Both the position numbers and the translations under genes were made by a program. The notes beneath the pieces are model-generated. The model made no database searches and was not told where the DNA came from. It saw nothing but the letters and a program-made list of their open reading frames with translations. 58,157 bases of DNA from Rhodospirillaceae bacterium (GTDB lineage: Bacteria > Pseudomonadota > Alphaproteobacteria > Rhodospirillales > Rhodospirillaceae): positions 1 through 58,157 of the forward strand of contig JAIBCD010000015.1 of assembly GCA_019694335.1 (NCBI GenBank), in the 5' to 3' direction. Below are positions 28,056 to 36,498 of this stretch, piece by piece (position 1 is the first letter of the stretch; every line of letters starts with the position of its first letter).

Positions 28056-31000
28056 ATGCGCGCATCCCCCCTCCTGACCGCGACCCTGCTCGGCCTGGCC
28101 TGCCCGGCACTGGCGGCGCCGCGCGACTTTGGCCTTTTGCCGGCGTCCGGGGTGGTCACCTTCCACAATACTTCGGAGACCGCCGGCGCGGCCGCCGTGC
28201 AGGTGCACGGGCCCCAAGGCACCACCACCTGGCGCGCCACCGTGCCGGGCCACGGCTACGCCGCCGTCGAGGTCGGCACGATCGCCCCCGGTGCCCAACT
28301 CAATGTCGCGGTGGACGCGGGCTTCACCGGCTACGCTCAACCCTTGATGCGCGATCCCGCCAGCGGCGTGATCGTCAACCGCAGCGCCTGCGTCACCGAC
28401 GGCGTCGCCGCGCTGCATACCGCCGCCGGGGTCAAGGCCACCGCCGAGAGTATCCTGCGCTTCGAGAGTTTTGGCGCGGGCGTGCAGACGCCGGTGATGT
28501 CGGTCTACGACGCGAACGGCATCTTCCTCGGCACCTGGCGCGCGCCCATGGTGGGCCCCAACGCAAGCGTGGTGGCGAGCGGCGCCGATCTCGCGGCGGC
28601 GCTGGCGACCTCCGCCACGCAGTTCACCATCAGCCTGTCGCCCGCGTTCCAGGGACGGCTCGTGCATCAGCAGGCCTCGGCGCGCGGACCCGCCGACCTC
28701 ACCGCCAAATGCGCGATTGGGCCGGAGCCGGCCAAAGCCGCCGCCGCGCCCGCGACGCCGCCCATCGAACGCCCCGCGATCGAGGGTATCCTGCTGCGCG
28801 ATGACGATGGGCTTGGCTACAATCTGCAAGGCACCAAGTGGGGCGATCCGGCCCTCGGCACCCCCGCCACCGTGCCCTACAGCTTCTTCGACCCCGCCAA
28901 CGGCCCGAGCTTCCTGCAGCCCAACGGCTTCCCCTACGTCGATACCGCCATGCCGGCGCGCGTCCGCGCCACCGTGCGTCAGGCGATTCACCTGTGGGAG
29001 CAGGCCGCCAACATCAGCTATGTCGAGACCAACGACCGGGAGTCCAAGCTCCGCGTCGGATACGGCTACTGGAATTCGCAAGGTGTCGCCGCCGGCAGCT
29101 TCCCGTGCGACGCCTGTACGAATACGGGCCGCGCCATCGTCACCTTCGCGCGCGAGGCGTTCGTCGGCACCCGGCGTGGGGAAAACCTGCTGCTGGATAT
29201 CGCCGCGCATGAGTTCGGCCACACCGTCGGCCTCAACCACGACCTGGTGCGATCCTCGATCATGGGCTTCGGCCAACGCGCGCTCTCGCCCGTGCAGCTC
29301 AAGGGTTTGGCCGAAGGCGACATCGCCGGCGCCCGCGCCCTTTACGGCGCCAACCCCAACCCGCAAAAGGTGATCGAGGACGACATCGAGGGCGGCGAGT
29401 TCACCGACGCGATGCTGACTTCGGCCGCGCCGTTCAACGGCCGCATCGAGACCGCGGGCGACGAGGACTGGTTCGTGGTGCCGCTGATCCCCGGCAACGA
29501 TTACGTGTTCACGGTCGAAGCTCCCTCCGCTCAAGCGGGCGAATTCTCCCCGCTCACGGCTCCCAGGCTGGAATTGCGCACCACCGAGCTGTCGGCCTGC
29601 TGCGGCTGGTCGAACTTGCTGCTCAGCAGCACCGGAACCGAAGGCAGCGCGTCGGTCGCCTTCACGCCGGCTTATCCCGGCTACTACTGGCTGGCGGTGA
29701 AGGGCGCTTCGGAAACCGCGACCGGGCGCTACCAGGTATCCATGCAGGAAGCCGTGCATCCGCCGGCGGTCGTGTACTCCTACACCGAAGGCGGCGGCGA
29801 TTTCCCGGGCTCGCTCGAGACCAGCGGCCGCCTCTCCCTGGCCAATGGCGTCGGTTACGACACGTCCGCCAGCCTGGTGGCGCAGATGAACCAGCCCGGC
29901 GACGTGGACTGGTTCCGCTTCGAGGCCGAGGCCGGCAAGGCCTATACCTTCACGGTCACCGGCAGCCACAGCTACGCCGCCGACAAATTCCTCGACCACG
30001 CGCGCCTGATCCTGCGCGACGACACCGGCAAGGAGATCGCCCGCGACGATCTCAGCGGTCCCAGCGGCACGCCGCTGCTCACCTACACCGCCACCGATGC
30101 GCGCATGCTGATCCTCGATGTGCAGTCCTACGACCGCAGCGTCGGCGGCTACACCCTGGCGGTGAACGCCGCGCCCATCGGCGGCGCGCAGATCGCCGAG
30201 ACTCAATTCAACCAGGCGGGCGACCTGCCCGCGTCCCTCGCCTCGCCCGCGTCCATCGGCGCCGGCCAGACCTTCAAGGGGACCATCGGCGCGGCGGGCG
30301 ACACCGACTGGCTACGCTTCCGCGCCCAGTTGAACCATATCTACATGGTCACGCTCAAAGGCGTGGACGGCGGCGGCGGCACGCTCCCGGACCCGGTGCT
30401 GCGCCTGCGCGGCCCCCAAGGCCAGCTCTACGGCGTGCGCGACGACACCGCCGGTACCCGCGACAGTGCTCTATACCTCTACCAGATCTACGACCAGGAC
30501 CTGTGGCTGGAGGCGGCGGGCTTCGGCAACCGGACCGGCACCTACACCCTGGAGGTGACCGAGGTGCCCAAGGCCAGCACCAACTATGTCACCTACAACC
30601 CCGAATACGCGCCGCTGACCGGCGACATCGCTTCGCTGCCGCTCAACGGCTCCACGCCCGCGCTGTTGTTCCCGGGCGCCGACGGCAACGGCTACCGCGC
30701 GTTCCTCACCGCCGGGCAGCTTTACCGCGTCACCGTTCCGGCACGCGACGCGGGCGGGTTCACCGATGTGAACCTGCAGCTGCGCGATCCCGACGGCAAC
30801 CTGGTGGGCGAAGGCAACGGCATGGCCGGCGCCGCTGCCAATGTTGTCGCGCGCGCCGCCGTCACCGGGATGTATCTGGTGCAGGTGCGCCCCGCCACCG
30901 TGGAAGCCAGCGGCACCTATGCGCTGGAACTCAGCCTGGAAGACCCGCGCAACATCGCCGACGCCGCCACGACCGATCTTTCCCCCAATACCCTGTACTT

Positions 31001-31367
31001 CCGCAAAGGGCCGACACTCACGCCCGGCAACACCATCACCGCCCAGCTGGAGAACCGCGACGACCGCGACGTGTTCCTGATCCAGATCCCGCCCAACACC
31101 TGGTACAAAATCTCCGCCGGCGTTCCGGCGGGCTCCACCGCCACATCGCCGCCCAAGCTCTACACCCCGGGCCTCGAGAACGTCTCGGGCGCACAGCTCG
31201 CGGCGCGGCCCAACGGCGAACTCGACACATCCAATATGTACGTGCGCACGCCGGGCACCCAGCCGTTCAAGATCGTGCTCTACAACGACCGCGACCCCGC
31301 ACCGTTCGGCGACGGCCTCTACACCCTCACCATGCGCGCGGAGAACCCGGCCGGCACCGCGCCCTGA
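28056..31367 (+). CDS. Secreted matrixin-like metalloprotease with PPC-type repeats
   Basis: A 1103-aa protein from ATG 28056 with a signal peptide (LLTATLLGLACPALA). Residues about 25-222 hold two copies of a module ending in a lone Cys (NRSACVTD; DLTAKCAI), shared with 17534-19777 and 53919-56831. A metzincin domain at about 240-430 has HEFGHTVGLNH (385-395) and a Met-turn SSIMGFG. About five beta-sandwich repeats resembling bacterial pre-peptidase C-terminal (PPC) domains follow (GDEDWFVVPL, GDVDWFRFEAEAGKAYTFTV, GDTDWLRFRAQ, GNGYRAFLTAGQLYRVTV, DRDVFLIQIPPNTWYKI). Probably an extracellular protease. An upstream GTG (28029) is less likely because it precedes the signal peptide. Confidence 0.85.
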   Translation: MRASPLLTATLLGLACPALAAPRDFGLLPASGVVTFHNTSETAGAAAVQVHGPQGTTTWRATVPGHGYAAVEVGTIAPGAQLNVAVDAGFTGYAQPLMRDPASGVIVNRSACVTDGVAALHTAAGVKATAESILRFESFGAGVQTPVMSVYDANGIFLGTWRAPMVGPNASVVASGADLAAALATSATQFTISLSPAFQGRLVHQQASARGPADLTAKCAIGPEPAKAAAAPATPPIERPAIEGILLRDDDGLGYNLQGTKWGDPALGTPATVPYSFFDPANGPSFLQPNGFPYVDTAMPARVRATVRQAIHLWEQAANISYVETNDRESKLRVGYGYWNSQGVAAGSFPCDACTNTGRAIVTFAREAFVGTRRGENLLLDIAAHEFGHTVGLNHDLVRSSIMGFGQRALSPVQLKGLAEGDIAGARALYGANPNPQKVIEDDIEGGEFTDAMLTSAAPFNGRIETAGDEDWFVVPLIPGNDYVFTVEAPSAQAGEFSPLTAPRLELRTTELSACCGWSNLLLSSTGTEGSASVAFTPAYPGYYWLAVKGASETATGRYQVSMQEAVHPPAVVYSYTEGGGDFPGSLETSGRLSLANGVGYDTSASLVAQMNQPGDVDWFRFEAEAGKAYTFTVTGSHSYAADKFLDHARLILRDDTGKEIARDDLSGPSGTPLLTYTATDARMLILDVQSYDRSVGGYTLAVNAAPIGGAQIAETQFNQAGDLPASLASPASIGAGQTFKGTIGAAGDTDWLRFRAQLNHIYMVTLKGVDGGGGTLPDPVLRLRGPQGQLYGVRDDTAGTRDSALYLYQIYDQDLWLEAAGFGNRTGTYTLEVTEVPKASTNYVTYNPEYAPLTGDIASLPLNGSTPALLFPGADGNGYRAFLTAGQLYRVTVPARDAGGFTDVNLQLRDPDGNLVGEGNGMAGAAANVVARAAVTGMYLVQVRPATVEASGTYALELSLEDPRNIADAATTDLSPNTLYFRKGPTLTPGNTITAQLENRDDRDVFLIQIPPNTWYKISAGVPAGSTATSPPKLYTPGLENVSGAQLAARPNGELDTSNMYVRTPGTQPFKIVLYNDRDPAPFGDGLYTLTMRAENPAGTAP

Positions 31368-31424
31368 CCCCTCGGTCAAGGCGATGAAATTGTTAAACGG
31401 CTTCACAATTCACAACTCGGGATT

Positions 31425-31444
31425 AAAGCTGCTTAAGCAGCTTT
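31425..31444. promoter_or_regulatory. 20-bp perfect palindrome upstream of receiver-like gene
   Basis: AAAGCTGCTTAAGCAGCTTT reads the same on both strands. It lies 58 bp after the metalloprotease stop and about 85 bp before the next ATG. No T-tract follows, so a dyad operator fits better than a terminator. It contains TTAA-N6-TTAA when the flanking T is included, one base short of the CtrA spacing. Confidence 0.45.
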
Positions 31445-31528
31445 CCACCCTTGCGGCGTGGGCCGCACTATAACATCTGCCTACAATGCTTTAGCAGACC
31501 GCAAGAAAATGCGGCGCGGGGGATTGTT

Positions 31529-32101
31529 ATGGCCGTTGGCAGAACCAACGACTACCTGAGTCCGTTCAAGATCCTGGTGGCCGAGCCCAACGACTTGATG
31601 TGCAGGGTCACGCGCCAGCTGCTCATGATGCTGGGCGCGCGGCGGCTGATCACCGTCAGCGACAGCGAAACCGCCAAAGCCTATCTCAGGCAGGGCGACA
31701 TCGATTTCATCCTGTCCGAGTGGTACCTCTACACCTCGGACGGCGTCGATCTGGTGCGCTGGCTGCGGTCCCAGAACAGCGATATCCGCTTCACACCGTT
31801 CATCATGGTCACGTCGCAGACGCGCATGCAGAACGTGCTGATGGCGCGCAACCTGGGCATCACGGAGTTCGTGGCCAAGCCGTTCTCGGCGAACTCCCTG
31901 TTTACCCGCATCAAGGAAGTGATCGAACGCCCGCGCCCGTTCGTGAGTTCGCGGAAATACTTCGGCCCCGACCGCCGCCGCCGCGCCAAGCCCACCGACG
32001 AAGGCGGCGACCGCCGCAAGAAGGAAGCCCTTCTGATCGACGGCCGCTCGCTCAACCAGGACCAGATCGACAGACTGGTCGCGGGCGACGTGATCCGGTA
32101 A
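31529..32101 (+). CDS. Receiver-domain protein with Glu at the phospho-acceptor site
   Basis: A 190-aa CheY-like protein from ATG 31529. The fold is clear: KILVAEPNDLMCRVTRQLL, FILSEWYL, FIMVTSQTRMQNVL, FVAKPFSANSL. Position 64, where CheY has the phosphorylated Asp, is Glu. The conserved Lys117 and Thr/Ser remain, but the N-terminal acidic pair is only partly kept (EPND). A basic C-terminal tail (YFGPDRRRRAKP) is present and could bind nucleic acid or partners. I infer constitutive or phosphorylation-independent signalling. No kinase gene is adjacent. Confidence 0.85.
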   Translation: MAVGRTNDYLSPFKILVAEPNDLMCRVTRQLLMMLGARRLITVSDSETAKAYLRQGDIDFILSEWYLYTSDGVDLVRWLRSQNSDIRFTPFIMVTSQTRMQNVLMARNLGITEFVAKPFSANSLFTRIKEVIERPRPFVSSRKYFGPDRRRRAKPTDEGGDRRKKEALLIDGRSLNQDQIDRLVAGDVIR

Positions 32102-32110
32102 CCGCTTGCG

Positions 32111-32132
32111 CCGGGAACGATTTCCCGGTTTG
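32111..32132 (+). terminator. Terminator-like hairpin after receiver gene
   Basis: CCGGGAA-CGAT-TTCCCGG followed by a short TTT, ten bases after the stop. The weak T-run makes efficiency uncertain. Confidence 0.5.
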
Positions 32133-32228
32133 CGGGCGGCTAGCCCTTGAATTGGCGGGTGCACCGGCCGCGGCCTTCACCCCGATGACGCCGGCAGCTA
32201 CAATCGTGTCCCTCAAGGGAGATCCGCG

Positions 32229-33092
32229 ATGAACAGGCATCCGCTCAGCCGGCGGCGGTTCGCATGCGCGGCCGCGAGCCTCGCGGTGCCGGTTGCCCGC
32301 GCCCGCGCGGGCGAAGCGCCCAAGATGCATACCGTCACGTTTCCGGACGGCACCACCGTTCCGGCCATCGGCCAGGGGTCGTGGCATCTTGGCCAGGGGC
32401 GTCATCCGCGCGCCGCCGAGGAAGAGGCCCTGCGCACCGGCATCGCGCTGGGCATGACCGTGATCGACACCGCCGAGAACTACGGCGACGGCGCCTCGGA
32501 ACAGTTCATCGGCCGCGCGGTCGAGGGGTGGCGGGACAAGGTGTTCCTGGTCACCAAGGTCGAACCCGAGAACACGGCGGGCGACGGCATCGCGCGCGCC
32601 TGCCGGGCGAGCCTCGGCCGCCTGCGCACCGACTATCTCGACCTCTACCTGCTGCATGCGCCGGTGGCCGTCAGCAGTTTCCGCGGCGTCGTGGCCAAAT
32701 TCGAGGAATTGCGCGAAAGCGGCAAAATCCGCCGCTGGGGCGTATCCAACTTCGACGTCCGCCAGATGGAGGCGCTGTTCCGCGTCCCGGGCGGCGACCG
32801 CTGCGCCACCAACCAGGTCGGCTACAACCTCAGGAACCGCGCCATCGAGAAGGACCTGCTGCCGTGGTGCACCGCGCGTAAAGTGCCGGTGATGGCCTAT
32901 TCACCGCTCGCGACCGGCAACAGTGCCGTGGTGCGCGACCCCGACCTCGCGAAGATCGGCGCCGGGCGCGGCGCCTCGGCGGCGGCGATCGCGCTGGCCT
33001 GGGTGGTGCGCGGCGGCAACGTGATCGCGATCCCGGAATCCGGGTCGCCCGAACACGTCAAGGAGAACGCCGCCGCGCTTACGATCTGGTGA
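32229..33092 (+). CDS. Tat-exported aldo/keto reductase
   Basis: A 287-aa NADPH-type aldo/keto reductase. The start has a twin-arginine signal (SRRRFACAAASLAVPVARARA). The catalytic Asp/Tyr motif is VIDTAENYGDGASEQFIG, with Lys in VFLVTKVEP, His in YLLHAPV and the cofactor region AIPESGSPEHVKENAAAL. The protein stops at LTIW, roughly 15 residues before the usual family end, and its last 14 bases overlap the convergent LytTR gene. The end may be a natural shortening. Substrate unknown; a folded, cofactor-loaded periplasmic oxidoreductase is inferred. Confidence 0.88.
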   Translation: MNRHPLSRRRFACAAASLAVPVARARAGEAPKMHTVTFPDGTTVPAIGQGSWHLGQGRHPRAAEEEALRTGIALGMTVIDTAENYGDGASEQFIGRAVEGWRDKVFLVTKVEPENTAGDGIARACRASLGRLRTDYLDLYLLHAPVAVSSFRGVVAKFEELRESGKIRRWGVSNFDVRQMEALFRVPGGDRCATNQVGYNLRNRAIEKDLLPWCTARKVPVMAYSPLATGNSAVVRDPDLAKIGAGRGASAAAIALAWVVRGGNVIAIPESGSPEHVKENAAALTIW

Positions 33093-33453
33093 CCTCGCGC
33101 TGCTGCACGCGCACGCGGCTCAGGTCGCCGCGGAACCGCCGGCTTGTGCACAAGCGTTGCCCGTTGCGCAGGCGCAGTTCGGCCTTGCCCTTTTCCAGCG
33201 GCCGGATGCCGGCGATTTCAGCGATATTCACGGCCCGCGACCGGTGGATGCGGATGAACCGGTCCTCGCCGAGCCCGGCCAGCAGATCGCTCAGGCTGCG
33301 GTGATAGAAGTAGTCGCGTTCGCGGGTGAAGATACGCACGTAATTGCCGTCCGCCTCCAGCCAGACGATCTGATCCCAGTTGACCGGGCGCGTCATGTCC
33401 CCGATCGAGATCAGGAGCGTGTCGGTCTTCGGTACGGGTGCGACCAATGTCAT
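33079..33453 (-). CDS. LytTR-domain DNA-binding regulator without receiver
   Basis: A 124-aa protein consisting mostly of a LytTR DNA-binding domain: WDQIVWLEADGNYVRIFT, RDYFYHRSLSDLLAGL, DRFIRIHRSRAVNI and the basic end NGQRLCTSRRFRGDLSRV. It lacks a receiver domain and a membrane segment. Two ATGs are close together; 33453 has GGAGG seven bases upstream, 33459 has it immediately adjacent, so I chose 33453. It is the last gene of the export operon and probably regulates it or is co-produced with it. Confidence 0.85.
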   Translation of the reverse strand: MTLVAPVPKTDTLLISIGDMTRPVNWDQIVWLEADGNYVRIFTRERDYFYHRSLSDLLAGLGEDRFIRIHRSRAVNIAEIAGIRPLEKGKAELRLRNGQRLCTSRRFRGDLSRVRVQQREVTRS

Positions 33454-33467
33454 TGCCATCCCTCCGG

Positions 33468-34619
33468 TTAGCGCATCTGCAAGGCAGCCGCGACCGGCAG
33501 GCGCGCGGCGCGGATCGCGGGGAACAGGGCGGCCAGCACGCCGACGCCAAGCGTGGCGGCAAGGCTGGCGGCCGCCAGTTTCGCGGGCACGGCAAGATTG
33601 AAGTTCCCGCCCATGTACCAGACGTTGTCGCAAGCCAGCCAGGCGATGAAAATGCCGCCGACCGCGCCGATGGCCGCGAGGATCACCGCCTCGGCGATCA
33701 CCGAGGCGATCACCGCGCCAGTCCCGAAGCCGAGCGCGCGCAAGGTCGCGATCTCGAGCACCCGCCGGCTGACCGCGGCATACATCATGTTGGCGGAAGC
33801 GAAGATCACGCCCAGGCCGATGATGCCGCCGACCACGAAGCCGATCACCTGGTAGAAGTGGTATTGCGGACCCTCGAACCGTTCCCAGTAGTCCGGCTCG
33901 CGCTCGGCCGTGACTTGCAGGGTCGGGTCGGCCCCCAACGCCGCCTTGAACGCCGCGAACGCGTCCGCGTTCTCCAGGCGCACCACCACGCTGTTGTAGC
34001 TGGTCTTGCGGAAGGTGGTCATCAGGGTGTCGATGTCGCCGTACAGCCGCCACTCGCAGCGGCCGCCACAGGCGAACACGCCGACCACGGTCCACTGCCC
34101 GTCCGGCAGGCGCACCTTGTCGCCGATGTTCATGTTCATGAGCGTCTCGTGCGGTCCTTTCCCCACGATCAATTCGCGCAGGCCCGGCTGGAACATGCGC
34201 CCCTCGACGATCTTGTACGCAGGGCGCAGATCCATGACGCCGACGTTGACGCCGCGCACGGCGAAGCCGCGCTCGCGGTTGGTCTCGCGGATATTCACCG
34301 GAATGTTGCCGACGATCTCGGTGGTCATGATCGGCTTGCCGTCCGCCCCGCGCTTGACGCCGGGCAAATCCCCGATCTTCAAGGCTGCGGCGCGCGAAAT
34401 GCTGCTTTGATTTTCGTTGGGCGCGCTGGCGGACAGCACCATCGCGCGGTCCGGGCTTTTCATTTGCGCCTGGCTGCCCATGAACCCCGCGGCCACCGAC
34501 AGGATCGAAGTGGTGATGCCCGCCAGGGCCAGGATCGCCACGACCACGACGGCGCTGGCGACAATTCTGCCGCGCATGGCGGAAAGATTCATGGCGATGA
34601 CGGCGAACGCGGCTTGCAT
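33468..34619 (-). CDS. ABC exporter permease (MacB/FtsX type), second subunit
   Basis: A 383-aa inner-membrane protein: one N-terminal helix (GRIVASAVVVVAILALAG), a large periplasmic domain, then three C-terminal helices (VIGFVVGGIIGLGVIFASANMM; AVILAAIGAVGGIFIAWLA; LGVGVLAALFPA). SRRVLEIATLRALGFGTGAV is the characteristic cytoplasmic loop contacting the ATPase. It starts 5 bp after the first permease. Two different permease subunits suggest a heterodimeric exporter. Confidence 0.88.
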   Translation of the reverse strand: MQAAFAVIAMNLSAMRGRIVASAVVVVAILALAGITTSILSVAAGFMGSQAQMKSPDRAMVLSASAPNENQSSISRAAALKIGDLPGVKRGADGKPIMTTEIVGNIPVNIRETNRERGFAVRGVNVGVMDLRPAYKIVEGRMFQPGLRELIVGKGPHETLMNMNIGDKVRLPDGQWTVVGVFACGGRCEWRLYGDIDTLMTTFRKTSYNSVVVRLENADAFAAFKAALGADPTLQVTAEREPDYWERFEGPQYHFYQVIGFVVGGIIGLGVIFASANMMYAAVSRRVLEIATLRALGFGTGAVIASVIAEAVILAAIGAVGGIFIAWLACDNVWYMGGNFNLAVPAKLAAASLAATLGVGVLAALFPAIRAARLPVAAALQMR

Positions 34620-34624
34620 GGGAG

Positions 34625-35779
34625 TCACCGTTTGATGAGGGCGTCGACGATCTGCAGGCGGTTGACGCGCATGGCGGGGATCGCGGCGGCGATCAACGCG
34701 ACCACCACGGCGGTCACGGCGCCGTAGACGAACACGAAACCCGGGACGTTGAAGAAGATCGGCGGCCCCGGCAGCTTGCCCTGCATGCGCGGGGAGATGA
34801 TGGCCGCCGCCGCGAGCCCTGCGGCGGCGGCCAGCTCGCACTGGAGAAGCGATTCGGCGACGATGATCGCCAATACCCCGCGATCATCGAAGCCCAGCGT
34901 TTTCATCACCGCGAATTCGTTGAGCCGTTCGTCGGCCGACTGCACCAGGGTCGTGGCGGTCAGCAGCAACAGCACGCCCAGCACGGCGGTGACGATGCCG
35001 TTGATGATCAGCTTGACGTCGCCAAGCGACGCCAAGGCGGATTCGAAATTGGCCCGGTCGACGCCGGACCGCGTGGCGACACCCGAATTCGTGAAGGTAT
35101 CGTCGATCGCCCGCGCGGCCTGCAAGGCCTTGTCGGCGTCGGCGACATGGACCGCGATCTGCTGGACCACGTTGCGAGGTTCGGCGCGGGCTTCGTTGAT
35201 GTAGTCGTAGTTTCCGAAGGCCAGGGGGAAAACGCCGGGCGTTTCCTTGCGGTCCAGGAAGCCGACCACCTCGAAGTCCCAGTCCTGGTTGCCGTCCTTT
35301 TGCTTTGTGTCGGTGGAATGGACGCTGTAGTGGTCACCCAGCTTGAGACCGCCGAGGTGGATGGCCATCCACGGGCTGATCAGCACGCCATTGGGCTTGG
35401 CGTGGAGCGCCGCGAGGGCTTCCGGCTTCACGTCGACGTCGGAGTAGCCCTCGAAAATATTGGCGCTGGCGCCGCCCACGAAAGCGAAGGTCTTGGGATC
35501 GCGGTAGTACCCACCGACGAAGGTCTGGTAGCTGACGTCGGTGACCCCGTCCATCTTCCGGATCTGCGCGGCGTAGGACACCGGCAGCGCCTGGGGGAAG
35601 AACCGGGCCTGGACGAAGATGCGGTTCCCTTGCGCGTTGGCAACGATGTTGTCGAAGCCTGCATCGATGCTCCGCAAAAGGCCGAACAGCATGAAGGCGA
35701 ACACCAGGGACAGCATGGTGAACGAGGTCCGCACCGGCTTGCGCCACAGCCCGGCCCAGATCAGCGGGAGGAATTTCAT
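34625..35779 (-). CDS. ABC exporter permease (MacB/FtsX type), first subunit
   Basis: A 384-aa protein with the same plan as the next gene: N-terminal helix (TSFTMLSLVFAFMLFGLL), periplasmic domain of about 220 residues and three C-terminal helices, with the coupling loop DERLNEFAVMKTLGFDDRGV. Its ATG overlaps the ATPase stop by 4 bp. Part of a tripartite-style export system with the adaptor upstream. Substrate is not evident; members of this class export peptides, lipoproteins, macrolides or siderophores. Confidence 0.88.
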   Translation of the reverse strand: MKFLPLIWAGLWRKPVRTSFTMLSLVFAFMLFGLLRSIDAGFDNIVANAQGNRIFVQARFFPQALPVSYAAQIRKMDGVTDVSYQTFVGGYYRDPKTFAFVGGASANIFEGYSDVDVKPEALAALHAKPNGVLISPWMAIHLGGLKLGDHYSVHSTDTKQKDGNQDWDFEVVGFLDRKETPGVFPLAFGNYDYINEARAEPRNVVQQIAVHVADADKALQAARAIDDTFTNSGVATRSGVDRANFESALASLGDVKLIINGIVTAVLGVLLLLTATTLVQSADERLNEFAVMKTLGFDDRGVLAIIVAESLLQCELAAAAGLAAAAIISPRMQGKLPGPPIFFNVPGFVFVYGAVTAVVVALIAAAIPAMRVNRLQIVDALIKR

Positions 35780-36474
35780 GCCGCACCCCGGGCCGCTTCG
35801 GCTTCAACGAGCTGGCCTTTGTCGACATGCAGGGTGCGGGTCGCGAACGCGGCGGCCTTGGGATCGTGCGTGACCATGATGATGGTCTTGCCCTGCTCCC
35901 GGTTCAAGATCTGCAGCAGCTGGAGGATCTCCTCGGCGGTGTTGCGATCCAGGTCGCCGGTGGGTTCGTCGCATACCAGCAGCTTGGGGTCGGCGATCAG
36001 CGCCCGGGCTATCGCCACGCGTTGCTGCTGGCCGCCCGAGAGTTCCGTCGGCTTGTGCTTGGCGCGTTCGGCCAGGCCGACGAGGGCGAGCGCCGCCGCC
36101 ACGTTCCGCCTGCGCTGGGCGCCCGAGAGATTGGTGAGCAGCAGCGGCAGTTCGACGTTCTTCTCGGCGGTCAGCATCGGCATCAGGTTGTAGAACTGGA
36201 AAATGAACCCGACGTTATGCGCGCGCCAGCGGGCGAGCTGACTGCCGCTCAGGGTATCGATGCGCTGACCGGAGACGATCACCTCGCCCTCGGTCGGGCG
36301 GTCGATGCCGCCGACCAGGTTGAGCATGGTGGTCTTGCCGGAGCCCGACGGCCCCATCAGCGCCAGGAATTCGCCTTCGGGAATGTCGAGGTTCAGTCCA
36401 CGCAGAACCTCCACCTGCTGCTTACCGCGGGTATAGCGCTTGACGATGTTGCGTAAGGATACGAGCGCGGCCAT
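35776..36474 (-). CDS. ABC exporter ATPase (MacB/LolD type)
   Basis: A 232-aa nucleotide-binding protein. Walker A GPSGSGKTTMLN, Q-loop FIFQFYNLMPMLTAEKNVELP, signature LSGGQQQRVAIARAL, Walker B LLVCDEPTGDLD and His-loop IIMVTHDPKAA are all intact. It powers the two downstream permeases. It sits 24 bp after the adaptor gene. Confidence 0.95.
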   Translation of the reverse strand: MAALVSLRNIVKRYTRGKQQVEVLRGLNLDIPEGEFLALMGPSGSGKTTMLNLVGGIDRPTEGEVIVSGQRIDTLSGSQLARWRAHNVGFIFQFYNLMPMLTAEKNVELPLLLTNLSGAQRRRNVAAALALVGLAERAKHKPTELSGGQQQRVAIARALIADPKLLVCDEPTGDLDRNTAEEILQLLQILNREQGKTIIMVTHDPKAAAFATRTLHVDKGQLVEAEAARGAA

Positions 36475-36498
36475 GGTGCCTCCCCGATTGAACGTGAA

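Noticed and set aside
28041-30206. Long minus-strand open frame antisense to the matrixin-like protease
   Set aside because: No recognisable motif, biased composition and no ribosome site; the plus strand carries signal peptide and HExGHxxGxxH.
31423-31436. CtrA box TTAA-N7-TTAA upstream of the receiver-like gene
   Set aside because: Spacing between the TTAA halves is six, not seven; the 20-bp palindrome explains the sequence.
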